From a virus: DNA of 34,916 bases. The notes under the pieces were generated by a model. It worked only from the letters and a program-made list of their open reading frames with translations, did not search any database and had not been told where the DNA came from. Shown in pieces: positions 6,925 to 16,138 of this stretch; positions within the stretch are counted from its first letter, which is position 1; the number at the start of each line of letters is the position of its first letter. Both the position numbers and the translations under genes were made by a program. Where the stretch lies: positions 1-34,916 of the IMG/VR virus record IMGVR_UViG_3300005735_000011. One strand, written 5' to 3'.

Positions 6925-7905
6925 ATGACACAATATTTCCAAGGTACAACCGGCAACGGCGTAGGGACTAACTTCGACCCTGATTCAACTCTAACTGATG
7001 GCACTAACTTTTTACCAGAGATTTACAGTAAGAAGGTTTTAAACTTCTTCCGTAAAGCTTCTGTAGTAGAAGCAGTGACTAACACAGATTATGAAGGCGA
7101 GATTTCAAACTTCGGCGACTCTGTAAAGATCATTAAAGAGCCTACAATTTCTGTAAGCAACTACACTCGTGGCGCTGATATTGATCAAACATACATTCAA
7201 GATGAAGTAGATACTCTTGTTGTTGATACAGCTAAAGCTTTTAAATTCATCGTAGATGATATTGAAAGCAAAATGTCTCACGTAAACTGGAAAGAAGTTG
7301 CTGCGTCTTCAGCTGCATATGCACTGAAAGACAAGTATGACGAAACAGTCTTAGCAGCTATGTTTACTGGTGTATCTACAGGTGGTGATTTTGATCACGC
7401 TATTGGTTCTAACAGTAGTACTGATATTGTTGATATGGATGTTAATGCTGGTAATCTTGATATTGGTTTTGCAGATGGTGAACTAGATCCTTTAGACGTT
7501 ATGGCTCGCATGGCTCGTCTTCTTGATGAGCAGAATGTACCAGAAGAAGGTCGTTTCTTTGTAGCGCCTCCTTCATTTTACGAAGTGTTAAGCCAGTCTG
7601 GTTCTAAGTTATTGTCAGTAGACTTTAACGCTGGTCAAGGCTCAATCCGTAATGGTTTGGTAAGTTCTGGTAAGTTGCGTGGCTTTGAGATGTATAAGTC
7701 TAACAACATTGCAACTCCAACTGATGCTGCTGGTAAATGTATTGCTGGTCACGTTTCAGCAACTGCAACAGCTCAGACTATTGTCAACACTGAAGTTCTT
7801 CGTGATCCTTCAAGCTTTGGCGACATCTGTCGTGGTTTGCATGTATTTGGCGCTAAGGTCTTACGTCCTGAAGCCCTAGTATCTGCTCACTACGGTATCG
7901 ACTAA
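6925..7905 (+). CDS. Major capsid protein
   Basis: A 326-aa protein with the character of HK97-fold coat proteins of podoviruses. It has an N-terminal arm, then FLPEIYSKKVLNFFRKASVV, a strand region with SNFGDSVKIIKEPTISV, and the Y-I-Q-D-E-V-D-T-L-V-V-D helix. Next come a long central helix (WKEVAASSAAYALKDKYDE) and an A-domain segment GRFFVAPPSFYEVLSQ with RGFEMYKSNNI; this last pattern (a P-P/Y segment, then G-F-x-x-Y-x-S-N-N) is common in coat proteins. AGGAG at 6911-6915, nine bases before the ATG, is one of the strongest ribosome-binding sites in the window, as expected for the most abundant product. An intrinsic terminator follows 22 bases after the stop. Confidence 0.93.
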   Translation: MTQYFQGTTGNGVGTNFDPDSTLTDGTNFLPEIYSKKVLNFFRKASVVEAVTNTDYEGEISNFGDSVKIIKEPTISVSNYTRGADIDQTYIQDEVDTLVVDTAKAFKFIVDDIESKMSHVNWKEVAASSAAYALKDKYDETVLAAMFTGVSTGGDFDHAIGSNSSTDIVDMDVNAGNLDIGFADGELDPLDVMARMARLLDEQNVPEEGRFFVAPPSFYEVLSQSGSKLLSVDFNAGQGSIRNGLVSSGKLRGFEMYKSNNIATPTDAAGKCIAGHVSATATAQTIVNTEVLRDPSSFGDICRGLHVFGAKVLRPEALVSAHYGID

Positions 7906-7927
7906 TCACTAGATAGTCTATAAGTGC

Positions 7928-7956
7928 GAGGGGTGTAAAAGCCCCTCAATCTTTTT
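7928..7956 (+). terminator. Intrinsic terminator after the major capsid gene
   Basis: GAGGGG (7928-7933) and CCCCTC (7942-7947) form a 6-bp GC-rich stem with an 8-base loop, followed by AATC and five T residues (7952-7956). It probably lowers transcription into the tail genes relative to the capsid gene. The next ribosome-binding site, AAGAGG (7957-7962), begins directly after the T-run. Confidence 0.8.
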
Positions 7957-7967
7957 AAGAGGTTTAA

Positions 7968-8126
7968 ATGGCACTACAAAACACAAACAATAAAAAATTT
8001 ACTTTAAAGTCTAAAAATAAACAACACAGTAGAGTACGACAGTCAGCTGTCAGTAATGAACAGTATTCAGATAACTGGGATGCAATCTTTAAAAAGAAAG
8101 ATAAAAAAACTACCGAGGAAAAGTAA
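7968..8126 (+). CDS. Small basic protein of unknown function
   Basis: A 52-aa protein between the capsid terminator and the adaptor gene. AAGAGG at 7957-7962 lies five bases before the ATG, and the TAA at 8124-8126 abuts the next ATG at 8127, so it is clearly placed as a gene. It is rich in Lys, Asn, Gln and Ser, with a central NEQYSDNWDAIF segment and a lysine-rich end. It has no recognisable domain. Small basic proteins in this position may be minor head components or assembly factors, but nothing in the sequence shows that. Confidence 0.65.
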   Translation: MALQNTNNKKFTLKSKNKQHSRVRQSAVSNEQYSDNWDAIFKKKDKKTTEEK

Positions 8127-8900
8127 ATGGCAACATCATATTTAGATTTGACAAATGAACTTCTTCGTGAGTTAAATGAAGTACCATTAACATCTGGTGA
8201 CTTCGGTCAAGCATTAGGCGTTCAAGCGTATGTTAAAGACTGTGTTAATCGTGCATACTTTGATATTATTAATGAAGAACCTCAATGGCCTTTTTTATCT
8301 GCGGCAGAGTCAGGTGGTGTTAATGACCCAATGATGGGTAACGTCAAGGTAGATACTGTAGCAGGACAAAGATTTTATGAGTTAAAAGCTTCAAGCTCTG
8401 ACATTACAACAGATTATAGTTCAGTAGATTGGGACACTTTCTACTTAACAACTGTAGGCGTAGCAGGAGAGACTGCACCATATGTAGCAGCTAACTTACG
8501 TTTTACAACAACAGAAGAATGGAAAGATTATTTAAGATTACAAGAAAATTTAGATGATGCCGATACACAGGCACATGGTCAACCTTCAAGAATTATCCGA
8601 AGTCCTGATGGACGTAAGTTTGGATTAAGTCCAATCCCAAACAAAGTTTATAGTGTTTGGTTTTCAGCTTGGGTTCTGCCTACAAAGCTTTCAGTATCTA
8701 CAGATGAAATTGTATTCCCCGAAATGTATACGTCTGTACTTCTTGCTAAAGCACGTTATTACATTTGGCAGTTTAAAGATAACCCTCAGTCAGCTGCATT
8801 CGCACTTGATGATTATAAAAAAGGATTAGATTCTATGCGTTCTAATCTTATTGAGCCTGTACCTTCATACTTCAAAGACGACAGAGTGAGATTTATTTAA
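8127..8900 (+). CDS. Head-tail adaptor (T7 gp11 / tail tubular protein A-like)
   Basis: A 257-aa protein with the opening layout of podovirus adaptor (gatekeeper) proteins: YLDLTNELLRELNEVPLT, then VKDCVNRAYFDIINEEPQWPFL. The middle holds beta-rich segments (AGQRFYELKAS, SVDWDTFYL). The C-terminal part has SPDGRKFGLSPIP, SVWFSAWVLPTKL and a helix with the pattern L-A-K-A-R-Y-Y-I-W-Q-F. The adaptor ring binds under the portal and receives the nozzle. GAGG about 9 bases upstream supports the ATG. The stop overlaps the next start as TAATG, giving tight coupling to the nozzle gene, its usual partner. The family is inferred from layout and order. Confidence 0.82.
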   Translation: MATSYLDLTNELLRELNEVPLTSGDFGQALGVQAYVKDCVNRAYFDIINEEPQWPFLSAAESGGVNDPMMGNVKVDTVAGQRFYELKASSSDITTDYSSVDWDTFYLTTVGVAGETAPYVAANLRFTTTEEWKDYLRLQENLDDADTQAHGQPSRIIRSPDGRKFGLSPIPNKVYSVWFSAWVLPTKLSVSTDEIVFPEMYTSVLLAKARYYIWQFKDNPQSAAFALDDYKKGLDSMRSNLIEPVPSYFKDDRVRFI

Positions 8901-10495
8901 TGGCTGCTTCGCAACCTTTTGGTTTTGTATGTCAAGGCGGATTAGATACTAATACTAATCAGCTTGCTGCGCTTGGAAATGCTGGCGTAGCAATGGAGCT
9001 TGTAAACTTTGAAGTTGATTCAGACTCAGGCTACCGTAGAATAAACGGTTATACACCTTATGGTACAGCTAAACCAAACGGCACTAATGATATTAAAGGC
9101 ATTATGGCTTATGCAGGCGGAGTCCTTGTATGTAGTGGTGCAAACATTATGTTTACAATTGATGGCACTACTTGGGTTAATGTAGCACGAGCTGGTCAAA
9201 GCAATCAAACTTACAACCACACTGATTTTTTTAATCTTGGTCTTGAGGATAGAACGGGTCAAGGCCAAACAAGTTTTATATACGAAGAAGGTGCAGGTGC
9301 TCAAGGTACAGTTATTATATTAGATGGCAATAACCTTCCTTATATTCTTAAAATTGAAGGTACAGGAGCTTTAACTTCTAGGACGTTTCATGGTCATACG
9401 TTTGTAATAGAAAACTCTACAGCCCCGACTGTCGGAACTATCCACGAAACACACTTACTAGCTGCTGCTGGAACTAATTTATATATTAGTGACGGAGGAG
9501 ATCCTAAAACTTTCACTGGCGGTGCAGCAATAACTTTATTAGATAACATTATAGGCATAAAAAGCTTCCGTGACGATGTAATTGTATTCTGTGCTAATAG
9601 TATTTATAAAGTTATTAATGTTTCTGATTCAGCCAATTTAGCTATTGTACCTATCACACAAAACGTAGGTTGTATTGCAGCTCAGAGTATTCAAGAAATA
9701 GGTGGCGATTTAGTATTCCTAAGCCCTGATGGTATTCGTACTGTTGCAGGTACTGCTCGCATAGGTGATGTAGAGTTAAGTTCAGTAAGTCGTCAAATTC
9801 AACCTCTCTTTTCAGATCTTACAAGGTCTGTTGGTTCTTATGTAATTTCAAGTGTAGTTATCCGTAATAAAAATCAATATCGCTTTTTTTACTCTACGCT
9901 AACTCAAAGTGTTTCAAGCTCTAGAGGTGTTATAGGGACACTAACTAAAGATGGATTTCAGTGGTCAGAAACAAAAGGAATACAGGCTCACGCAATAGAT
10001 TCAAGCTTTGATACTAACGGAGAAGAAGTTTATTATCATGGCGATAAAGATGGTAATATTTTTCTGCATGATGAAGGCAAAAGCTTTTATTCAGATGTAG
10101 GCGGTTCTCAAACTCCTTTTAATATTAACTCTAGGTTTGTCACACCCTTTTACGATTTTGGGGATGTAGGTAGTAGAAAAACATTACACTATGTAAAAGT
10201 TTCTGTTAGTCCTGAAGACTCCGTAGCTCCTACATTACAAGTAAAGTATGATTACAACTCTATAGATTCTCCACAACCTCCAGCTTATCAAATGACTACC
10301 ATTCCAGTTCCTTCTGTATATGGTACAGCTATATTTGGTGTAAATGCTTTTGGAGGCATAGGCGACCCAATGATTAGACAGGCCGTACAGGGCAGTGGAC
10401 ACACAGCAAATTTTACAATTCAAAGTAATGACCAAGCTGGTTCGTATCGAATCAACGGTCTTTTCATAGATTACGTTCCCGCAGGTAGGAGATAA
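8900..10495 (+). CDS. Tail nozzle (tail tubular protein B-like)
   Basis: A 531-aa, beta-rich protein coupled to the adaptor by a TAATG overlap. It has the repetitive strand pattern of the propeller-like nozzle proteins that close the short tail. Examples are NFEVDSDSGYRRINGYTPYG near the N-terminus, HLLAAAGTNLYISDGGDPKTF, IIGIKSFRDDVIVFCANSIY, GGDLVFLSPDGIRTVAG and GDKDGNIFLHDEGKSFYSD. The end (SYRINGLFIDYVPAGRR) is a typical final strand. The nozzle forms the distal end of the tail and releases DNA on attachment. The assignment rests on gene order, size and strand pattern; P22 gp10-like stabilisation proteins share this architecture. Confidence 0.8.
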   Translation: MAASQPFGFVCQGGLDTNTNQLAALGNAGVAMELVNFEVDSDSGYRRINGYTPYGTAKPNGTNDIKGIMAYAGGVLVCSGANIMFTIDGTTWVNVARAGQSNQTYNHTDFFNLGLEDRTGQGQTSFIYEEGAGAQGTVIILDGNNLPYILKIEGTGALTSRTFHGHTFVIENSTAPTVGTIHETHLLAAAGTNLYISDGGDPKTFTGGAAITLLDNIIGIKSFRDDVIVFCANSIYKVINVSDSANLAIVPITQNVGCIAAQSIQEIGGDLVFLSPDGIRTVAGTARIGDVELSSVSRQIQPLFSDLTRSVGSYVISSVVIRNKNQYRFFYSTLTQSVSSSRGVIGTLTKDGFQWSETKGIQAHAIDSSFDTNGEEVYYHGDKDGNIFLHDEGKSFYSDVGGSQTPFNINSRFVTPFYDFGDVGSRKTLHYVKVSVSPEDSVAPTLQVKYDYNSIDSPQPPAYQMTTIPVPSVYGTAIFGVNAFGGIGDPMIRQAVQGSGHTANFTIQSNDQAGSYRINGLFIDYVPAGRR

Positions 10496-10499
10496 AAGA

Positions 10500-13400
10500 A
10501 TGACAGGTTATAGTAGAACAAGAACCTTTACAAATAATGAGACAATCAATGCAGACGATTTTACTACTGAATTTGATAATCTTACAGCGGCTTTTAATGG
10601 CGTAAGCGGCCACGATCATAGTGGAGGCACTACAGGTAAACCTATTAGCATGGTAGGGAACACTGACGGGTTCACTAAGATCACAGCTAATGAAGGAACT
10701 AATGAGCTAAGATTTTATACTAACGTATCTAGCGCAGCCGCTTTACAGTTCTCAGTTAAAGATGGTGTCATTGAACCAAATGCAAATAGCGATTTAGATA
10801 TTGGTACAACTGCTAAACGCTTTAAAGACTTGTATGTCGATAGTGCTACGGTAACAGGAAATATTGTTGTAGATGGAACAGTAGACGGAATTGATATTGC
10901 AGGTTTAAGCACAACTGTAGGCACTAAAGCTGATGATAATGCTGTTGTAAAATTAACAGGCAATCAAAGTATTGCAGGTGTTAAAACTTTTAGCGATAAT
11001 ATTAGTGCTGCAACTATAGGTGCAAGCGGAGCTATTACTGGCGGATCTTTTGTAATCGGCAGTGCAAACATTAGCGAAGCAGAGCTTGAAACAATTGACG
11101 GTGTAACGGCTGGCACAGTCGCTGCGAGCAAAGCGGTTGTTGTAGATGCAGCTTTAGACATCACAGGCTTCAGAAACATTACACTAACCGGCGAACTAGA
11201 TGCAGCAACATTAGATGTGTCAGGAAACATTGCGGTTGATGGAACTGTAGATGGTCGTGATGTAGCAGCGGACGGCATAAAACTAGATGGTATTGATGAT
11301 GATGCAGATGTGACGGGAACTGCAAACGTGGTTGCTGCTCTTACTGCTGGCAATAATATTACTATTGCTGCTAACGGCACGATAACTGCTACAGATACTA
11401 ACACTGTATACACTGGTGGTACAAACGTAACTATTGATGGTAGCAATGTAATATCTTCTACAAATACAACCTATTCAACAGCTACATCAAGCACTGCTGG
11501 ATTAGTTAAAATTGGATATGTAGAAAATAATAAAAACTACCCTGTAGAATTAAGCTCTGATAAAATGTATGTTAATGTTCCTTGGGAAGATTCTCAAACA
11601 GCAGGAACTGGACTATCATTATCTGGTGGCGCATTTAGTGTTAACGCTTCTCAGACTCAGATTACTTCTGTAGGCGCACTAGATGGTGGTAGCATTACTT
11701 CCAACTTTGGTACAATTAACATTGGATCTAATACTATCAGCACCACAGGCACTATAAATGCAGGAACTGTTAAGTTCCCTTCTCACACAAACGACACGTT
11801 AAAAATTACAAGCACTACAGACGGCACTGCATCTCATTTAGAGTTCTGGGTTAGTGACGACCTTACTGACACTTTTAAGTTTATCACATCCCAGTACTCA
11901 GTAGATGGTGGAGTCTACGCAGAACTTATGACCCTAAAAGCTACAGCTACAGGCGCTGGAAAAGCTTTACTGGCAGTTGATGGTCAGACAAATACACTAG
12001 GTTTAAAGCTTACAAGCTCTCAAGTAGTTACCAGTATTGATACAGACTTAACCGCAGTTTCAACAGCGCATGATACATTACCAACAGCTTTAGCGGTTAA
12101 AACTTATGTAGACGCTCAAGCAGCTGCGGCAAGCGATGGTGATATTACATCCGTTGTAGCTGGATCAGGTTTAACAGGTGGTGCTGTTTCTGGCGATGCT
12201 ACATTAAATGTAGGTGCTGGAACAGGCATTACTGTTAATGCAGCGGACATAGCTATAGACTTAAACGATCTTACAACTTCTACAGCAAGCGCTGACGGAG
12301 ATTTCTTTGTTGTTGTAGATGATGCAGGAGAACAGAAAAAATTAACTAAAGGAAACATTGACCTATCAGGCTTGAACAACGATGCAAATTGGACATCTAA
12401 TTCAGGCACTGTGACTTCTGTTGGAGTCGGTGCAGGCTTAGATGTTGTTAATGGCAATACAACCCCAAGTATTTCTTTAGATCTTTCTGAACTTACAGAC
12501 ATGACTGCTGATGTTGTAGGAACAACTGAGGTAATTTTAAATAACGGCGGCACAAACTCTCGAAAAGCTATCAGTGAAATAAAACTAAGCCAATTCAACA
12601 ACGATTCAAACTTCTCAACCACTGTTGGTACAGTAACAGGAGTGACAGTAGGCACAGGACTAGATGTTGTTAATGGCACTACAGCGCCTTCTATTACTTT
12701 AAATTTATATGAAATTGCTGCTTCTGTTACAAACGCAAATGCCGCCCACTTTTTAGTTACGGATTCTTCAGGTACTGCACATAGAATAGCTAGAGGTAAT
12801 GTTAATCTTTCAGACTTTAATGATGATTTAGTTTATACTAATAATGCTGGTACAGTTACTTCTGTGAGTGTAGGTACAGGCTTAGACGTTTCTAACGTGA
12901 ATACAACCCCAAGTATTTCTTTAAATCTTTCTGAACTTACGTCATCAACTACTTCAGCCGATGCTTATGATCTTATTGCATTAAAAGAAGACGGCACTTT
13001 ACAAAAAGTTCGTAGAGAAAATATAACTCTTGCAGGCTTTGATGGTACTATCCCACAAGGAACAGTTACAGGGGTTACAGCTACAGCGCCTGTAGTTTCT
13101 TCTGGAGGAAACACTCCTATAATAAGCATGGTGGCAGCGACAACCGAAGTTGATGGTTATATGACTTCTGCACAAGCAGAAAAACTTGCAGGTATCGCAG
13201 AAGGAGCTACAGCCGGTGGTGGAATTTCTCAAGTAACAGTAAACACAGGACTAGATGTTGCAAATGGTACAACCGCACCTGATATTTCTTTAGACCTTTC
13301 CGAACTAGAAACTTCAACTACTAATACTGATGGAGCTTTCTTTGTAGTTACTGATAGTTCCAATGATCAACACAAGATTACAAAAGGTAATATTGATATT

Positions 13401-14723
13401 TCAGGGTTTAATAATGATAGTGGTTTTACTTCTAACGCAGGCACAGTGACATCTGTAACCGGAGGAACAGGTGTAGATTCTTCAGGCGGTACTACACCTA
13501 GTCTTAGTTTAAATCTAAATGAATTAGTAACTGATACAGGCACAGTAACTGCATTTGCCGCTATAGTCGGAACAGCTAGTAAAAAAGTTGCTCCTTCTTC
13601 TATTCCATTGTCAGTCTTTAGCAATGACTCTAACTTTACTTCAAACGCTGGTACGGTAACAAGTGTTTCTGTCACAGCGCCGCTTGAAGTTAGTAACGGA
13701 TCAACTACCGCTGCGCTTAGTATTTCAGCAGCTACAAACGAGAATGATGGCTACATGACTGCTACACAAGCAGCAAAACTTGCAGGTATTGCAGAAGGAG
13801 CTACAGTAGGTTCAACAGGCCCTGATTCAATTACAGCTGGAAATGGCTTAACGGGTGGCGGTGACAGTGGGGCTGTTTCCCTTGCAGTAGGCGGAGGAGA
13901 CGGTATAGTGGTAACAGCTACTACCGTTAAAGTAGATAGTTCAGTATTACGAACTACCGGAACACAAAGCATAGGCGGAAACAAAACATTTACAGATCCT
14001 GTAGTTATAAGTACAGACACTAATGACTCTGGAAGCACTTTAACAATTCAAGATACTGAGCAAGGAGCAAGTCAAAGACCTGTTATAAAACTTGATCGTC
14101 AAAGCGCAAGTCCCGAAGTTGGAGATGAAATAGGTGCAATAGAATTTCATGGACGTAGAGAAGGCCCTGCAAGTGTTCAGTATGCAGAAATTAAAGCTGA
14201 AATAAATAATAAAGAAGCAAACACTGCTGAAGGTCAGCTTGTTTTTTCTGTTAGCGATTATACAAATCATGCTGCTGGAGGCTTTAAAGAAGTCTTAACT
14301 ATAAATGAGGACGGGGCAACTATTGTAGGTAATGTAGTTGCAGATTCTTTTCAGGGTCAGATGAAAACTGAGTTGAGCACAGATACATCATTCAGTGTGA
14401 CAGAAACAATAGCAAAACGTAATAGCCGTATAGTTTATACTAATAACGGAGCTGATTCAGTATTTAATTTACCTACTATTTTTACATCTGTTACTGCTGA
14501 ATCTGTTCCAGAAGGTACAACTTGGACACTTATAAACTATTCAGATCAAAGAATAAAAATACAAGCTCCTGTAGGCTATACGCTTTCTAGACTTGTAGGA
14601 GGATCTAAATTAGATACTTCATCAGGGGGTTTTTCATACCTAAACGCTTATGGAGCTTGTGAGATAATGGCTCAAGGTTTAGGATCATCTAACTTTTTAG
14701 TTTACGGAAGCGAGTTGACTTAA
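10500..14723 (+). CDS. Tail fibre with tandem 54-74-residue modules
   Basis: A 1407-aa protein downstream of the nozzle. Residues 1-50 (TRTFTNNETINADDFTTEF, then FNGVSGHDHSGGTTG) resemble the tail-binding N-terminus of fibre proteins of marine podoviruses. Residues 50-540 are beta-rich with repeats such as VDGTVDG, and LPTALAVKTYVDAQ near 530 is a common fibre motif. Residues 636 to about 1130 hold seven copies of a module beginning G-T-V-T-S-V-x-V-G-T-G-L-D-V; first glycines are at 636, 710, 784, 854, 908, 981 and 1051. Two copies of a YMT-x-x-Q-A-x-K-L-A-G-I-A-E-G-A-T segment interrupt the set. The end (residues 1200-1407) is a distinct, non-repetitive domain, probably the tip. TAGGAG lies about 7 bases before the ATG. 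Host recognition is inferred. Confidence 0.88.
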   Translation: MTGYSRTRTFTNNETINADDFTTEFDNLTAAFNGVSGHDHSGGTTGKPISMVGNTDGFTKITANEGTNELRFYTNVSSAAALQFSVKDGVIEPNANSDLDIGTTAKRFKDLYVDSATVTGNIVVDGTVDGIDIAGLSTTVGTKADDNAVVKLTGNQSIAGVKTFSDNISAATIGASGAITGGSFVIGSANISEAELETIDGVTAGTVAASKAVVVDAALDITGFRNITLTGELDAATLDVSGNIAVDGTVDGRDVAADGIKLDGIDDDADVTGTANVVAALTAGNNITIAANGTITATDTNTVYTGGTNVTIDGSNVISSTNTTYSTATSSTAGLVKIGYVENNKNYPVELSSDKMYVNVPWEDSQTAGTGLSLSGGAFSVNASQTQITSVGALDGGSITSNFGTINIGSNTISTTGTINAGTVKFPSHTNDTLKITSTTDGTASHLEFWVSDDLTDTFKFITSQYSVDGGVYAELMTLKATATGAGKALLAVDGQTNTLGLKLTSSQVVTSIDTDLTAVSTAHDTLPTALAVKTYVDAQAAAASDGDITSVVAGSGLTGGAVSGDATLNVGAGTGITVNAADIAIDLNDLTTSTASADGDFFVVVDDAGEQKKLTKGNIDLSGLNNDANWTSNSGTVTSVGVGAGLDVVNGNTTPSISLDLSELTDMTADVVGTTEVILNNGGTNSRKAISEIKLSQFNNDSNFSTTVGTVTGVTVGTGLDVVNGTTAPSITLNLYEIAASVTNANAAHFLVTDSSGTAHRIARGNVNLSDFNDDLVYTNNAGTVTSVSVGTGLDVSNVNTTPSISLNLSELTSSTTSADAYDLIALKEDGTLQKVRRENITLAGFDGTIPQGTVTGVTATAPVVSSGGNTPIISMVAATTEVDGYMTSAQAEKLAGIAEGATAGGGISQVTVNTGLDVANGTTAPDISLDLSELETSTTNTDGAFFVVTDSSNDQHKITKGNIDISGFNNDSGFTSNAGTVTSVTGGTGVDSSGGTTPSLSLNLNELVTDTGTVTAFAAIVGTASKKVAPSSIPLSVFSNDSNFTSNAGTVTSVSVTAPLEVSNGSTTAALSISAATNENDGYMTATQAAKLAGIAEGATVGSTGPDSITAGNGLTGGGDSGAVSLAVGGGDGIVVTATTVKVDSSVLRTTGTQSIGGNKTFTDPVVISTDTNDSGSTLTIQDTEQGASQRPVIKLDRQSASPEVGDEIGAIEFHGRREGPASVQYAEIKAEINNKEANTAEGQLVFSVSDYTNHAAGGFKEVLTINEDGATIVGNVVADSFQGQMKTELSTDTSFSVTETIAKRNSRIVYTNNGADSVFNLPTIFTSVTAESVPEGTTWTLINYSDQRIKIQAPVGYTLSRLVGGSKLDTSSGGFSYLNAYGACEIMAQGLGSSNFLVYGSELT

Positions 14724-14724
14724 T

Positions 14725-15420
14725 ATGATGAACGTTGCTGGCATTTTAGCCGATCAAAATAAATATTTTCCCACCCATACTCAACAAGTTATTGAGTATG
14801 AGTTAGAATTTTTTATATATAATGGATATAATTATGGGTATTCTTATATTAGCGAATACCAAAACTATGGTACAGCTAAAAATGTTAGTGATGAATACGG
14901 CTTAACTAAGCCAAGCGATACAACTATGGTTACGGCAAACTCACTTTATAATAGTCAGACTAATGTTTATACTAATACTGCTAAAAATTTAAACATTTTA
15001 AGTTTTCGTTTTAATTATTATGTGGACGGTAAAAAAATACGTTTTGAAAATTATGGAGCTTACGGTACTGTCGAGACTACTCTTCCCGATTTTAAATATG
15101 ATAATGTGTTTGGAAGAATGGAATGTCATCATGGTGTCCTTCAAAGAAGGCCACAGAATTCAGCTATAAAAGAGTTTGGCCCAGATGCGGGTGATAATTT
15201 TTCACCTGAAAACACAAGTCCAGTTAGCCTATATTTAGCTGATACCGACCTAGACCCTTCAACTGTCTTTAGCAGATATTGTCCTAGTCCGTATTATTGT
15301 CAACAAGGTAGATTAGATTTTGCTAATAACCAAGAAATGATTGACTCAATGGAAAGCCTTGCTGTAACAGGTGCAATAGAAAAACTTAGAGTTTTTTATT
15401 CAGGAATACTTCCATATTAA
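14725..15420 (+). CDS. Tyr/Asn-rich protein of unknown function, next to the fibre
   Basis: A 231-aa protein starting one base after the fibre stop; a second ATG at 14728 is equally possible. It is unusually rich in Tyr, Asn and Phe (for example FFIYNGYNYGYSYISEYQNY at residues 29-48). It has four cysteines in its second half, including a SRYCPSPYYCQQG segment. I do not recognise the family. The composition suggests an all-beta, surface-exposed protein, perhaps a fibre-associated tip or adaptor, but only the position supports this. A 9-bp perfect stem-loop lies within its first 75 bases. Confidence 0.75.
   Translation: MMNVAGILADQNKYFPTHTQQVIEYELEFFIYNGYNYGYSYISEYQNYGTAKNVSDEYGLTKPSDTTMVTANSLYNSQTNVYTNTAKNLNILSFRFNYYVDGKKIRFENYGAYGTVETTLPDFKYDNVFGRMECHHGVLQRRPQNSAIKEFGPDAGDNFSPENTSPVSLYLADTDLDPSTVFSRYCPSPYYCQQGRLDFANNQEMIDSMESLAVTGAIEKLRVFYSGILPY
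14776..14814 (+). other. Intragenic stem-loop followed by a T-run
   Basis: CATACTCAA (14776-14784) and TTGAGTATG (14792-14800) form a perfect 9-bp stem with a 7-base loop. Eight bases later come six T residues (14809-14814). It lies about 50 bases into the gene that follows the fibre. The spacing to the T-run is long for an intrinsic terminator, so attenuation is only a possibility. Confidence 0.35.
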
Positions 15421-15444
15421 GTTTTAATTCAGTAAGGAGCTACC

Positions 15445-15945
15445 ATGCTTAAAATTATTAAAGAAAATACAACTATAAGTAACGAACAGTTAGAAACGCT
15501 TTATAATTCTAATAAATTAAAAGTAACAACATTGTTAAGGTTTGAAAGTCTTGACGTAACAAAAGCTATTCCTGAAAGTAATGTAGAAGCTAGGCTCAAT
15601 GCTATAGCGTGGCATTTTAATTTTCCACCATTACAAGCATTAAAAATTGTTGATGACACAAACCCAGAAACAGTTTTAGGTTATTTGTCAGCAACTTTAG
15701 TAAATAATAAACTACACACAGGTTTAAATTTATCACCTTATTCTTTATCTGAATTAGTTCTTGCTATACATTCATTTATGGTTGAAGAAGAATTAAATAC
15801 TTGGCAGGGTTGGTCAACATACACACCTACTGAAAAAGAAGAATTTATTAATTCTTTAGGTAGACCAGACCTTTTTGAATATCTGGGGTCAAGCAATATA
15901 GATATTGAATTTGAAGATTGCGTTTTTGATTACAATAGAATATAG
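15445..15945 (+). CDS. Hypothetical protein, 166 aa
   Basis: Not recognised. AAGGAG at 15434-15439 gives a strong ribosome-binding site for the ATG. The protein looks like a compact globular, mostly helical domain without signal peptide or membrane segment. Visible segments include NVEARLNAIAWHFNFPPLQA, YLSATLVNNKLHTGLNLSPY, and an acidic end (SSNIDIEFEDCVFDY). Its place between fibre-region genes and a holin-like gene suggests a late function. A fibre assembly chaperone would fit, but nothing specific shows it. Confidence 0.7.
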   Translation: MLKIIKENTTISNEQLETLYNSNKLKVTTLLRFESLDVTKAIPESNVEARLNAIAWHFNFPPLQALKIVDDTNPETVLGYLSATLVNNKLHTGLNLSPYSLSELVLAIHSFMVEEELNTWQGWSTYTPTEKEEFINSLGRPDLFEYLGSSNIDIEFEDCVFDYNRI

Positions 15946-15954
15946 GATTTTATT

Positions 15955-16131
15955 ATGAGTTCAGTACCGACCCCAGAAACAGTAAAAGAAGTAGTAGACG
16001 TAGCAGCAGCTTCTACAGGCATCATGGCTTTAGCAGCTTGGTTGCCGCCTACGGCATCGTTATTTACAATAATATGGTTAGGTATTCGTATTTATGAATC
16101 TGAAACTATTCAAAAGTTATTGAACAAATAG
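15955..16131 (+). CDS. Small membrane protein, putative holin
   Basis: A 58-aa protein with one clear membrane segment: GIMALAAWLPPTASLFTIIW at residues 22-41, continuing LGIRIYESETIQKLL. An N-terminal acidic helix (VPTPETVKEVVDVAAAS) precedes it. The A-W-L-P-P-x-x-x-x-x-x-I-I-W-L-x-I-R-I-Y-E pattern is one I associate with small phage holins of the T7 type, which open the inner membrane at the end of infection. AGGA about 8 bases before the ATG, and tight spacing on both sides, support the gene. The holin role is from pattern and size; the second membrane protein at 32946 is a rival candidate. Confidence 0.62.
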   Translation: MSSVPTPETVKEVVDVAAASTGIMALAAWLPPTASLFTIIWLGIRIYESETIQKLLNK

Positions 16132-16138
16132 GTAATTG

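Noticed and set aside
12403-13700. Possible CRISPR-like periodic repeats
   Set aside because: The periodicity (about 210-220 bases) follows protein modules in one long frame, without short identical repeats and unique spacers.
10715-14270. Several minus-strand open frames of 76-187 codons opposite the fibre gene
   Set aside because: They are Thr/Ser/Pro/Val-rich mirrors of the repetitive fibre codons, have no ribosome-binding sites and lie against a continuous gene with recognisable modules.
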